A stretch of DNA of 64,000 bases from Amoebophrya sp. A120 (taxonomy: Eukaryota; Sar; Dinophyceae; Syndiniales; Amoebophryaceae): positions 3,522,013-3,586,012 of the forward strand of contig CAJINV010000008.1 in the NCBI GenBank assembly GCA_905178155.1, read 5' to 3'. A program made the position numbers and the translations under genes. Positions within the stretch are counted from its first letter, which is position 1; the number at the start of each line of letters is the position of its first letter. Positions 44,901 to 56,900 of the stretch are shown piece by piece. The notes under the pieces were generated by a model, which made no database searches, had not been told where the DNA came from, and saw nothing but the letters and a program-made list of their open reading frames with translations.

Positions 44901-47900
44901 CCCCGAAGCAAAAAGCAGAAGCTTGCGCATGCGGTCGGGAAAAAAAACCTTTTCTTCGAGTTCGAAAAGCTGCCGGAACCATCGGGGAACACCCCGAAGC
45001 GTGGGCGGCCGAAGAAGAACCCTCCGGACCCCCTCGCGTTGCTGGATGGTGACGCCGTCGCAGGTACTTTAAGTATAGTGGATGAATCGATAATCAAGTA
45101 AATGGATATCAATCATGAAAATGAAAATCGACGAAAATCGATGGCGGTGTGAATAATGTATCCAGAACTCTCAAGCTTCAGCAAAAGGGTCTCGGTCTCA
45201 GTATCGTAGTTGGAAATCAATCATAAAAGAGGTGCGTCGCAGTATGAGCTCATCAATTGGGTATGTCAGTGCAAAGATGCCGGAGCGTCGTCCATAGTGT
45301 ACAAATAAATCGCGCGCCATGCCTTTTTTGGCTACCAGTAGCACCTTGCGCCGATGCTTTTCGTGAATGATCGCGCGTGCCCTAGACTGAAAAAAGCGGC
45401 GCCGTCGGGGGAGGGGCTCCCGGCCCAGCCCTCCGCAGGGGGGCCGCAGCGCGCCGTCGTAAGAGCCAGCGCATGGCGGGCGCGGTTTAATTGAGCGCCA
45501 CTGAGTGTCTGTAGGGGCCGCTAGCGGCGGCGGCATTTGTGGCCGTGAAGTGGCAGCGCTCTCCCTTCTTATCGCCCCCCCGCCTGCCGGCTAGCAGGCG
45601 TCGTAGTAGATGGGGCGAAGGCTGGGGTGTGTGTCTTTCAAATTGCGGCGTCCCGCATTCGGATTTTGCCCTGCGAGGTCCGAATGCGAGTGCAAACAAT
45701 GGCCCAGACAAGGAGACTGCGATGGTTTGCATTGCTTGCCTTCCCCGCACCAGCGGAAGCTGGAACTTCGACTCTTGCGGCAGAGGCGAAGTTCCGGCTT
45801 AGCTTCGCCTTTTCGACAGAGGCGAAGTTCCGGCTTCCGCTGCGGAGAAGACAAGCAAAGCAACCTCCTTGAAGAAAAGAAAAGCTTGCGCTGACTTTCA
45901 CGCGGCGGAAGTACAGACTGCGCCTCCTGCGAAAGCGGCGAAGCTGCAGTTCCGGCTTTCGTTGTGGGGAAGAGGGCGAGCAAAGTAACTTATTTGAAGA
46001 GCAAAAGAGCTTGGGTTGACTTTCGCGCCGCGGCCGCCGGAACTTCGCCGCTGTCGAAGGAAGTGCAGGAAGCTCCGGCTCCCGCAGTGTACATGTTGAA
46101 GCCGGTCGTCTTCCAATATTTTGCGCGGACGCCCGTCCGCGCCGATCGGTGGGCTGGCACAAAATGCCATCAGGTGCTTGCCGAAGCCCTTCATAGTTCC
46201 TCGCGTAGCTAGCAGTCGTGGCCGGTTTGCGGGCCTTCAGCAGCAGCTCCCGTTCCGTATCCCCGTACTGCCGCTCCGTTGGCTTGCGGCTGGGGACGTT
46301 GAAAGCCGCCGTCGTTCGCGCGGCATCGTCGTACTTCACCTCGGCGCCCTGATTCGTGGCCCGCTTCAGCATGGTCACGGTGAGGTCGTGGGTGAAAGCA
46401 AACACGATGCTACTGCCGTGCTGGCGGCCCTACGGCCGGAGAGGTTCATTGTCCGGACTACCATCGGGGGCAGCAAAGTTCCAGAAAAATGCGACGCTTT
46501 GCGATCTCTCTTAGCACTGTTGCGGTTACGCCAAACGGCTGCACCGCTGTAAAAAGGCTGACTTATACTGAAAACCAGCCATCGGAAAAGACCCAGAAAA
46601 ATGGACCGTTAGCCCCTGTCTAGATACGAGCCCACGACTGGCGTCCTTTAGGTAGAAACTGAAGCGCCCTTTACAAAAATACGGAAAGACATAGCCTCCC
46701 GCCCTGTCTAGATAGGAACGGAGGCCCTTTTCAGGCGCGGGGAGATCAATATTCCCGGACTTTCCAGGAAAATCCTGGCAAATCTCGCGCCCCCGGGCGT
46801 ACTCCAACGCTCACGCTCCACGCGCTGTAGAGCTTGCTTGTCTTCCCCGCAGCGGAGGCCGCAACTTCGGCTCTGTCTAAAGAGGCGAAGTCCCGGCTTC
46901 CGCTGCGCGGAAGGGAGGCAGGGCAAAGTGTGGAACGACTTCAACCAAGACAGAGCAGCTGCAAAACTTGGATGAATAAAGGACAGGAGCAGTGACATTC
47001 TGAGACAGTAGCACTTAGGGCGAAAAATAGGCTACCACTACCCGCTGCGCTTTTATTTGCAAAGCTTTTTCACTTCGGATTTTGGATGACCGTTTCGAAG
47101 CCACGGGGGGCGTGGCGTTTACAGAGACGCGAGCAATTCACTCCCAGGTCTACCCCTGCTAGTTGCGGACGATCAGCAGCAGGACGCTCTATGCGTGGCA
47201 GATGTGTCTATGTCTGGCGCTGCGAGATCTGGACACGACAAGAGTTGCGCATTCTTCAGAGGATGCGTCAGCTTTTTCTTTTTGCTCGTTTCGAAGGGTT
47301 TCCGGTCATGGAAAACGCGGTAGATCTACAGCGTAGTTTTGCATGACGCCTGCTTCACTGCCTTCTTCAATCAGACCCAGACGCATTTGCATCGGATACG
47401 CCGATGGAGGTCGCAATGGCGCCGCGGCCGACAGCGAATCCGATGCCCCGGCTTTGACGGTGGAAGTCACCATTTCCGCGGGGTGGCAGCAGGACCTTGG
47501 CGGTGCCCGAAAGGCTATTTTAGAACGAATGGCGGCGGAAGCCGGCGGGCTATGGACCGTGAAGATCACAGCGGAGACGGGGCAGACGACGGTCTTCTGC
47601 CGTAATTGCCTCAGCATAGCGAAGGGCGGCGAGCGGGAGTGTAAGTACAAGCTGACCGGGACGATGCCAAAGGGCAACCGGGGCGGGACCCTCGAGCTGA
47701 CGGCGAACAACTTGAAGCATGGCACGCGCTTGCCCGGTGACCGCGCGGGAGCTCGCCGCCGGGCACTGCAGATCTCGGCCGCGAATCCCGAGATGGCCGC
47801 TGGCTCCATCGAGACCATGATGTACAACGAGACTGGGATATTTCCACACGTTGGCGATGTTCGCAGTGCTGTCAAGGATGTTCGGAAGAAGTTGCAGTCT

Positions 47901-50900
47901 AAAAATGCAAAGACCGTTGCTGCCATCATGGACTTGGCGAAGGGCAACCCCGTGCCCGCGGCTCCATTTGACCTCTCCAACCTTTCGCCGGCTCCGTATT
48001 GTTTCCTTCTCGAAGAAACAGGCTGCTACTGGACGAGCGACCTGCTGCTGGCCGTTTTCGCGTTTTACCATTCTGTGGCGTTGGGACAAGATCGCAACCC
48101 GCATCAAATAAAAGCAATCCACGCGGGTGATTGTTGCCATGCAGACACGACGGCGCAGGAGGGTCGGCCAGCTATGAAATTTGCCGCGGTCCCGATACTA
48201 TGGATTGCAAAAGTGTCTGGGCCTGGAAAGAATGGAATGCGTGATGTTACATTTGGATTTATTTTTATAAAAAATCTGTATTGGATGAGCAGCAGCAGAA
48301 GCCTAGTTTTTTCTACGGGAAGAGGGCACTTCTCATGCGGGATAGGCATCAGGACGGCCTCAAGAAACCTGTGATGCTGGGGCAGACATCGCAGACATCT
48401 ATCTTGGGTCATGCAAAATGTGCATGACAAACCTCGTATCCTTCCAGACCAAGACATTTTTGCATTTGATAGATACGGAAAACCCCGGAGGGAGAGTATT
48501 GCCTGACCGAACTGGTCGGGTTTTTAGCGTGGGTCGTCGAGGAGCAGACTGCTACTTACGAGGTGGGAATGCAGAGCTTTCTGCGTCTTCTGGAGAGCCG
48601 TTGCGGTGTTTCGGCGCTCAACACTGCCGTCGCGGCCTGGGACGGAACCCCAACAATTAGCCAGGCTCTGTTAGACCGTGTCTACCGCCCCGGGAAGAGC
48701 GCAGCGGCGTTGGTTTCCAAAATCGACCCGATGAAGGCAGTTGCGACGAAAGGCAAGCGACCGGGGGAGGGAATAAAAAGCGAAGCGGATCCGTTTTTGA
48801 GCGACGCGGAGTCCCTTTTCGATGAAGATGGTGGCGACTTTGTGGACCCCGGCACGCGTCCGATCCTGAGAAGGGATTTGCCACATATCGAGAGGACAAC
48901 GGTGAAGCATAAAGTCGGGGCGTGGCAAGGCGTATGGCGCTGGCTTCCGTTCATATTGGACCCACGCCTTTTTAGTGCCGCGGCCTGCCTCCTCCTGCAG
49001 CGCGTCCGCAGCCGAAAAGAAAAAGACTTCCGCTACCTCTTGGGCACCAAATTCGACACGCTGCCGGATGGGACCTTTGTCGCGAAGAGCGGTTGGTGCA
49101 CCGGAATGACTGGCATGGACTTCAAGACGCCCCGGCCCCCGTACGCGGAGCAGACGACCGAACGCGCCTGGGGTGTTGAACAGATGCAGAGGGACGCGGC
49201 GAGGAAGGCCAAGGACCCAATCCAACACTTCGGCGTGGAAACTGCCAAACACTACCGCAACCGAGGGTATGTCGAGCAGCAGTTGCGTTACGAGACTGGT
49301 CCCGCCGGGAACGCCGTCCCCAAACCGACGGGCCGATACCTGTTGCGGTGGGATGCGCCGCTCGTGGCCGAGGTCGCGGGGCACTCCAAATCCGTCATCA
49401 GCTGCAAAAAGAAGGCGAGCGTCCGACATTTCGCCCCCGGCAGCAGGTTGGGAGAACAGTACAAAGAGCTCAGCGGGGAACAGCTCCGGGACCGTGTGGA
49501 AAAAGGCGAAATAGAGATCCACGAGCGCTTTCTCGGGGAAGATGAAGAATACCTTGTTACAGTCCTCCCGAACTACGTCCATTCGAAACAAAAAAGCGCC
49601 CCGGCGCCGCCGAACGCCCTTTCGCTTGATCTGGCATGCTGGTTGTTGACGACGGATTGCTCCCCCGGGAAGCCGAACTACAAACCCCTGAGCGACTACA
49701 GGCCCGGAACAGCCGAGGCGCGGCACCACTGGAAGAAGGTGCGGAAGCTGATGGGCGAGTTCCGGGAACTCCAGCGGAAAAAGCAGCAGGAGGGCCAGGC
49801 AGTTCCTGTAGTGGACTTCGATGGCTTGGGTGGTGGGAACCCAGAGGCCGGGGAGGCGGGTTCCGGCGAACCTCCGCAGGAAGATGCGGCGGAAACGGCC
49901 GCGGAAGCACAGCAGGCCGGTGGCGAAGCTTCCGGAGGACCTGCGGAAGGGTTCCTGCCCGCCGCGAATGCAAAAGCCGCTTCTGGTGATTCCTTCCGCG
50001 AGCAACGTGTGGGTGTGGACGCCACTGTGCATGCTGCCGGCAATACCAACAACAAAGAAGTGATGGACTCGGACGTGCCAGACTCAGAAGCATCGGGGGA
50101 CGACCCGCACGGGCCGCCGCTTGATCATGCGGTGAAGAGCAGTAAGGAAACGAGAAGCCTGTTCTTCGCCCAAGTACTGGGGAAGAAGAACATGAAAGCG
50201 GCCGGGCTCGGTTTCAGTTCGCAGCGTGCGGAGCCGAAGGGCAAGAGGATGGGCGCAAGTGGTGGAAACGATGACGGCCCCGCCTATCAAATGCAAAAGT
50301 GTCTGGGTCTGGAAGATTGCGAGACTTGTCATGCTTGTCTGGCATGACAAAAAAGTTTGTGATGCGTGTCCAAGAAGTAGAAGAGACCCTTTTCCGCCCT
50401 TCTGCCTGTCATGCAAAAACGCAGTTTCTCATGCGAAAAACGTAACAAAAAGAACTACAGATATTTCTCATGCTTGGCTGCGCATTACAGAGCATTCACT
50501 GTTCCCAACACAGCGTTACAAGTTTCCAGACCCAGACATATTTGCAGTGCATACCGCCGCATACGATCCGAAAAGATTGCAGTTGATGGCCGTATCTGCT
50601 GATTGGGTGTTTGGGTCTGGAAAAGTGCCGATGTCGAGTCGGTCTGTGCATGCTTTCGGTCGTATGCAGGATAGTGATTAGGGTGTGAGAGTCGCTGGCG
50701 TGGTCGCTTCCTGACTCGACATCCTCCAGGCGGTGCGACCATGTCATGTGCTCAGCTGGCATCTGCGTGATGTCATGTAATCTTTCACTTTGCATCTGCA
50801 CTGCTCTTCCAGGCTCAGACACATTTGCGGCCCATACTCGACTGGTGATGACTTCGACGCACAGCTGGCAGACGATGGAAAGTATTCTTTCGGCGAGGAA

Positions 50901-53900
50901 ATTCAAATTTTGGGAGGTGGCGGCAGTACTGACGCGCGGGGTCCGAAGGCAGGCGCTGTGATGGCAAAACGCGAAGAAACCTCGCTGAGTGAAGATTCCC
51001 TGTCCGAGAATTCTGAGGATGACTTGGAGGCGCTGAAGCTGAAAGAGCGAATCCGAAAACTGAAAGCGAAGATGAAGGAGAAGCAGGAGCGTCGTCGGCG
51101 GCGCGATGCGGAGCCGGGTCGTTTGGAGCTCCCGACCACAAGCAGCGGGCACGGTCTTGGAGTCTCTGGCGCCGTCGGGATAGAGGACGGCGAGATGCAG
51201 GACGTCGAGATGCAGGACGTCGAGATGGAGGATGTCGAGATGGAGACGGGGGACGACCCCGACGTCGAGACCCTCGACCAAAAGCCTCCCCCGACCACAT
51301 CTACGTCGCTGAGTGCCGGAGCGAAATTTGCGCAAGCCGCCAGAGCGAAGCTGACGCACAGGGACGTGCTGGGGATCCGGGTAAAGGTTGAGCTGGTGGA
51401 AGTTCTTCCGGAGAAACCGGCGGACGAGGGCAGTGCCGCAGCTGCAGCCAGTAGAACAAGCGTTGCAAACACGACGGGAACTGGTGCAGACGCTGCCACT
51501 GCAGAAGCGACGAAGATGACGCCGGAGCTAATAACTTTGAAGCCAGTGCAACTATCCGGAACGAAGAAAAAGCCCTCCTCCCCATATCGAAGTCGCAATA
51601 TGTGATCCAGATTTCCACAAATCAGCTTTACCATACTAGAATGAAGGGAGCAGATGCATTCCTCAAAACCACACTTGTGCCGTAGCGCGTACGTCGCGCC
51701 TTGTCCGCATCTAAAGCCGCGGCTTGCGCGCCTTGTCCGCGTCTAAAACTGCGGCTTGCGCTCGGCTCTATATGTTTGTAAAGCGGCCGAATCCTGTTTC
51801 TTGTTTCTCTTTCGCCTAGTCCTCTGCTGACCTTATCTTGATCACCTCGCGCCAGATACCATCACAGTAGGCAGCACACCAAACGCCGCCGCTCTGGTCC
51901 ATTTTTCTGGAACTTTGTAAGTCTAACCGGCGCGCCTTGTCCCCATGCTATGGTGGACAATTCGCGCCAAGTAACGTAGAAAGCAGTAGGAATGTGGCTG
52001 CAAAAGTCTGGAACCTGAAGAACCCTTGCTCCAAGTCTTCAAAAGTAGTGCTGCGACTTTCAAGCTTAGGCCTCGCCTTGTCCCCCTCTGTTTCTGGTCT
52101 CGGGCTCCTCTTCACAGGGATACGGACCAGGGCCAGGCTTTCCGTTGTCGGCAAGGCGGGAACGTCGTGTCTCGTCGCGGAACGGTGCCGCTACCGGCCG
52201 GCGACGTCCACTGTTCGTCTCTAGACACGGCGGCGTGCTCGACTGGGCTCGCAAAGGTTCTCGCATTATGCTCAAAAAGTTGCGCGCTAGGCCGTTCCGG
52301 AACACAAACGCGGTCGCCGGGCCCGACAGCGTGCTACTATGCTTCTACGGTATACGAAGCAGTGAACTATTGCGGTAGAAGCGCGCTTGTTTGTAGTCCG
52401 AGCGAGGTGCTCGAGCGTCTGAAGCCCTTCTGTAGTCAGACAGCATTCTGTAGTCAGAAACGGCGCTGGTGTTCCTTCGAGCGTCTGACCTATGTGATTG
52501 ATCGGTGTTCTCCGTCGCGCGGAGGAAAGCAGCATCACAAATTTTGGCTTCGTTACGGGAAGGGGGGCGCTTCCTCACAATAGCAACCGAAAATCACATT
52601 CCAGCGCCTTCCTACCGAAGAGGAAAAGGAAGCTGAGGAGGACGAGCGCCCGGCTGTTCTTGCGGCGCCTTCGGCTTTCGAATACTGGCGCGAGCTTTAC
52701 CCGTATCTGAAGATGAAACTTTTCAAGAGCGCGATTCTCGTGCCGTTCAACGACGACGACAAGTTTGACTTTCAGGAGGGCCGCTCCCTCCGCGCCGCGC
52801 TGGTCGATCTCGGTGTCGACGCGGACGACATTCTGCTAACCCTGGGCATCCCCGCGAGATTGTTGCAGAAACCGGTGCAGTGGGTGGACAAGGAGAAGTT
52901 CGAAAAACATCTGCTGCAAATTGCGCCGAGGCCTCCCCTTGGGGAGAACCCAAACCACGACGGATCTCTGCAGGCGGAGGCTGAGTTGAATCGGGACGAA
53001 GACGAGGTCATTTGCGATTCCGCAAGCGAGAGCGCCAGTGCCAGTGAGGGGGAGGAAGATGACAACTGCTCGCCATTCCACTCCGTTCAGTTTCTCCGGG
53101 ACTTCGGGTTAAATTGTGCGGTCGTCGTCTCTATTCATTGCAAAAGTGTCTGGGTCTGGAAGAATGTGGGATCTGTGTTTGTCATGCTAGTCGGGCATGA
53201 CGCTGGGCTTTGCATTGCGTGGCCAGCAAGAGCTCCTCTTGTCATCGTCTGTCATCTTGTTATGCGGAATACGCAACACGGAGCCAAGGATAAATCTGTC
53301 ATGCCTGGCGATGCGTTACAGTGTGCTTTATTTAGATTTTCACTGAAATGCATCACAAATTTCCAGACCCAAACACCTTTGCAATTGATAGCCTCCAAGG
53401 TCGAACGGGACCCGCGCACCAATGAGGTGATCAGGCTTAAGGCGAAGGCTTGCAGTTGTCCCAGATCTTTGCATATCTGGTTGGACTGCAAGCACACATT
53501 TTATACCGACACCTGGACGGCGGAAAAAGACCCGAAGGGCAAGCGCGGCCGCAGGAAGGGGACGACCGACGCGCAGAAGGGCGCGGAGACCTTCCTGGAG
53601 GGTGTTGCGGTTGCGCGCGCCAAGGAGAAGGACAAGAAAAAGGCAGAGGAGGAAGCCGCCGCGGCGGCAGCAGAGGCGAAGGAAAGGAAGCCGCTGAGAA
53701 GAAAGGCAATGGGGTGGAAGGAGATGAACCTGCAGAAGTACGCTCTCCAGTGCCCCGACCCCCCGACGCCCTGGACGGCCCTCGCGCGGCCAATCTTCAA
53801 ACGCTGGCTCGATGCGGGTTTTTCGTTGCGGCTCTTTCAGGTACATGCTGTTTTGCTTTTTCAGTTGGGGTAACATGAATCTCGAGCAGCAGCCTCATCG

Positions 53901-56900
53901 CGACTATATAATTTCCAACGCGAACAAAGTGACTCGCGCAGAGCGCCATTCTCTTTTCTTCAATGAAAACGCCCTGTGTTTTCTATCAGTCTCACCACGC
54001 TGAACATGCAGCGCAAATACCAAATAAACAGGTTTCCCAGGCCGGGATCGGCTTGAGAATGTTCACCAAGGCGACGCAGTTTGGAAGCTACGCCGAGGCC
54101 ACGGAAGTCCAGGCGGTTGCCAAAGGTCTGCTGAAGCAGAAGAAGGAAGGCTTGTTGGAGGAAGAGGATGCGACGCAGGGCGCCGACTTTGCCGATGTTG
54201 TCAGGGCCGTCGTGGACACGTTGAACAGACCCAGCGCGCACGACGTCATCTCCCACCTGCTTGCGGAGGGCGAATCAAGGAGCAAGACTTATTATGGCCA
54301 CTACAAAGGCTGCACGGGCCCGAAGTTGCGCGACGTCCTTGGGCAGGCCGTCAACTGCTTGGTCGCCATCAATGTTCTCGCCGTCCAGCACCTGAAATTT
54401 ACGGACAGTCGCCAGCGGCGCGTGGAATATGATGCCCTTTTTGTCCCCCTCCGGGAAGCAGCAGCGTCTTCGTCGAAGCCAGCCGGCAGGGGACAAGGCA
54501 AAGCGCCAGCTGCGCAACCGCCGCCGCCAGCTGCGCAACCGCCGCCGCCAGCAGCTTCCTCGAGCCGCAACAGCCCGAACATCTCCACGGACACCGGTGC
54601 CAAGAGTAAAAATGCCGGCGCGGTGATATCCTATGGAAAAGCGCACCCATTACAGAGCGTGTGCCTACACCCGTGCTGTCATGGTCTAGGGAAGAAGTAG
54701 GCGCATCTTTGTCATGTGTGTGGGCTCCTGAGTCGAGACATTGTTCTCCTTGCAGTGGGTGATCTTCTTCAGAGCGGGAATCTGTTTGCATGAAGATTTC
54801 ATTTGCAATGGCATCCCTAGCCCCCAAAAAGAGATCGCAATCTGTAGAGTGGGCGCTTTCTCTTAGAGGATACCGAAGCAGCAGCTCCTCCGTTGTCCCC
54901 GCCCAGGCGAAAAAGGCTCCGGTCGTAAGTGGTTCCAGGGGTGCTGTGTTTCCAACGAGTTCAATAGGTCCGTTCCCGGCGGCCGGCTCCAGTGCCGGTG
55001 CGTGTAGTACTATCGTAGTGCTTTTAGATTGCTTTCCAGTAGCTGTCTGCTGTAGCATCAAAGAGTTTTTCCATCGTCCACACTCTAGCGGCACAATTTT
55101 CCTGGCTCGCGCGAATTTATTGCGTGTGATAGTTTGCTATGCCGTTTGCAATACAAATCCATGTGTCTGGTGTCGGAAATTAGCAAGCCTTTTCATGCTG
55201 GTCTGTATTGCGAGGCCCCGAAGAAGTCCTCCTGCTTGTCATGACAAAACGCCGCTTCTCATGCGGAGCACACATGCAGCACAGAGTGGGGCTCGCTCGC
55301 ATCATACAGCACAACTTTCCAGACCCAGCAGACGCATTTGCACGCAATTTGCACTGAGCATACATCTCAACACAATAAACAGGACAAGGCAGTAAAAGCG
55401 AGGCTGGCAAGGTCAAGTCCATTCCTAGTTCTTTCGCCAGCGGCAACATCAAGGACAGCAAGACCGCCGCTGCAAACTTCGCGGCCCCATCGGTTTCAGC
55501 GCGCCCCGGCAAAGAGGTCAACAGGACAGGCGCTGCAAGCTCCACAGCCCCATCGGTGTCAGCGCGCCCCAGCAAAGAGGGGAACAAGACCGCGGCGGCA
55601 ACCCTCGGAGCTCCATCGGTGACGGCGTCGGCGCCCGACGGCGAGTAGGCGTCGGGGAGGCTTTTGATTTTGAAGTTGACGGGAGATGTAGACAGAGCGT
55701 GCTCGTTGCGAGTCTTTACTGTGTCCTTTTTCACATTCTACCTACTTACTAACTTGGGCCATCTACGTTCATCTCGATTCATCTGCTTGTGCTCTTTATT
55801 CGTGCCTACCGCTTTCATACTCATTTACTGACTCATACTTGAGTAAGCCACTCACTCGTTATCAATCTGCTCCTCTACCACCACAGCTTCTTTTTGTAGA
55901 CGGAGTCACACTCTTCAGAGCACTTTTTTGAAGACGAATGAAAGCAGACGCAAAGGCAAAACGCCCCGCGCGACTTAGATACAGCGACGCTATATTATTT
56001 CGTCTATGTGCCCCGTGCTTGAGTTTGAATTTTGTTGCGCTCGGGATTCTATCTCTATCCGGTTGAGGAACGAGTGCGGCGGTGTAGCTGATTCCTGTGG
56101 GGTTCTTGTTGAGGGATGGCCGACGTGCTGCACGATTGCAGTTTGCAAGGAGTACCTGCGCACCGTGAGCGGTTTGCAAGTTAAGGCGGCGCGCTTGAGA
56201 GGTGTTATAGTCGCAGTTGAGTGCCCTCTCTCTTTGGAAGGCGCCCGAGGAGGACGAAAACTTGAGAGGGGGAGACTTCTCCAGAGGGTTGCCTCCCGAC
56301 GTTCCGGCTGCGTCGAGTAGTTCAGGCGACTGCTCTGTGTCGCAACTTGGAGTCGAGCGGCCGTGCCCGCACGTGAGCAGAGCTTGCGAAAAAATGAGGC
56401 GGCAGGCTATGCCATTCTGTGCAAAAACGTCCCCGCCTCGTAGTCAAGGTGGCAAATCTGCAATACAAATCCAGGCTCTGCTGGGAGATACGCATGACAA
56501 ATTTGCATCTGCAGTGTCGTGTGGGTTAGCAAGGAGGGGGAGAGCCGCATCACCGCGGCGCCTACGCATCCTATTCATGGCATTTATTACAAACCCCCGA
56601 ACCAACACGACTGCAAGGTCTTTTCGTGCGAAGGTTCTTCTGCAGTTTTTTCTGTTGATGCAAATCAGCATATGGGGCGGGGACGTTGTTATCCAGGATA
56701 TGTGTGCTGGTTCGCTCGGGACTCAAGCAAAGCAGCAGGCCGGTTTTCTGACAGTTTGCCGAGAGAGACGGGTGAGAATCTCGCGTGGGGGTCTGGCCGC
56801 GCATGATTGGGTACGTACGCATGAGACGAGCCGACGACGCCGTGGTGGAGGCCCAGCAACAGCAACCTGGCGCAAGAATGGGGCGCAACGGTGGTGCGAG

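Larger units (their letters stand above)
45064..47147. other. 2.1-kb GT-AG intron of the transposase gene with antisense coding-like segments
   Basis: Starts GTACTT and ends CCCAG, phase 1. Contains repeated GC-rich GGCTTCCGCTGCG and GGCGAAGTTCCGGCTT motifs (45770-46090, 46850-46920) and the minus-strand ORF pieces described separately. Confidence 0.6.

Noticed and set aside
47306-47980. 224-aa minus-strand ORF
   Set aside because: Crosses an introner boundary and is antisense to a transposase exon; no domain seen.
48671-50032. 453-aa minus-strand ORF
   Set aside because: Antisense shadow of the transposase exon 48477-50284, which has continuous frame with neighbouring exons and GC-rich third positions.
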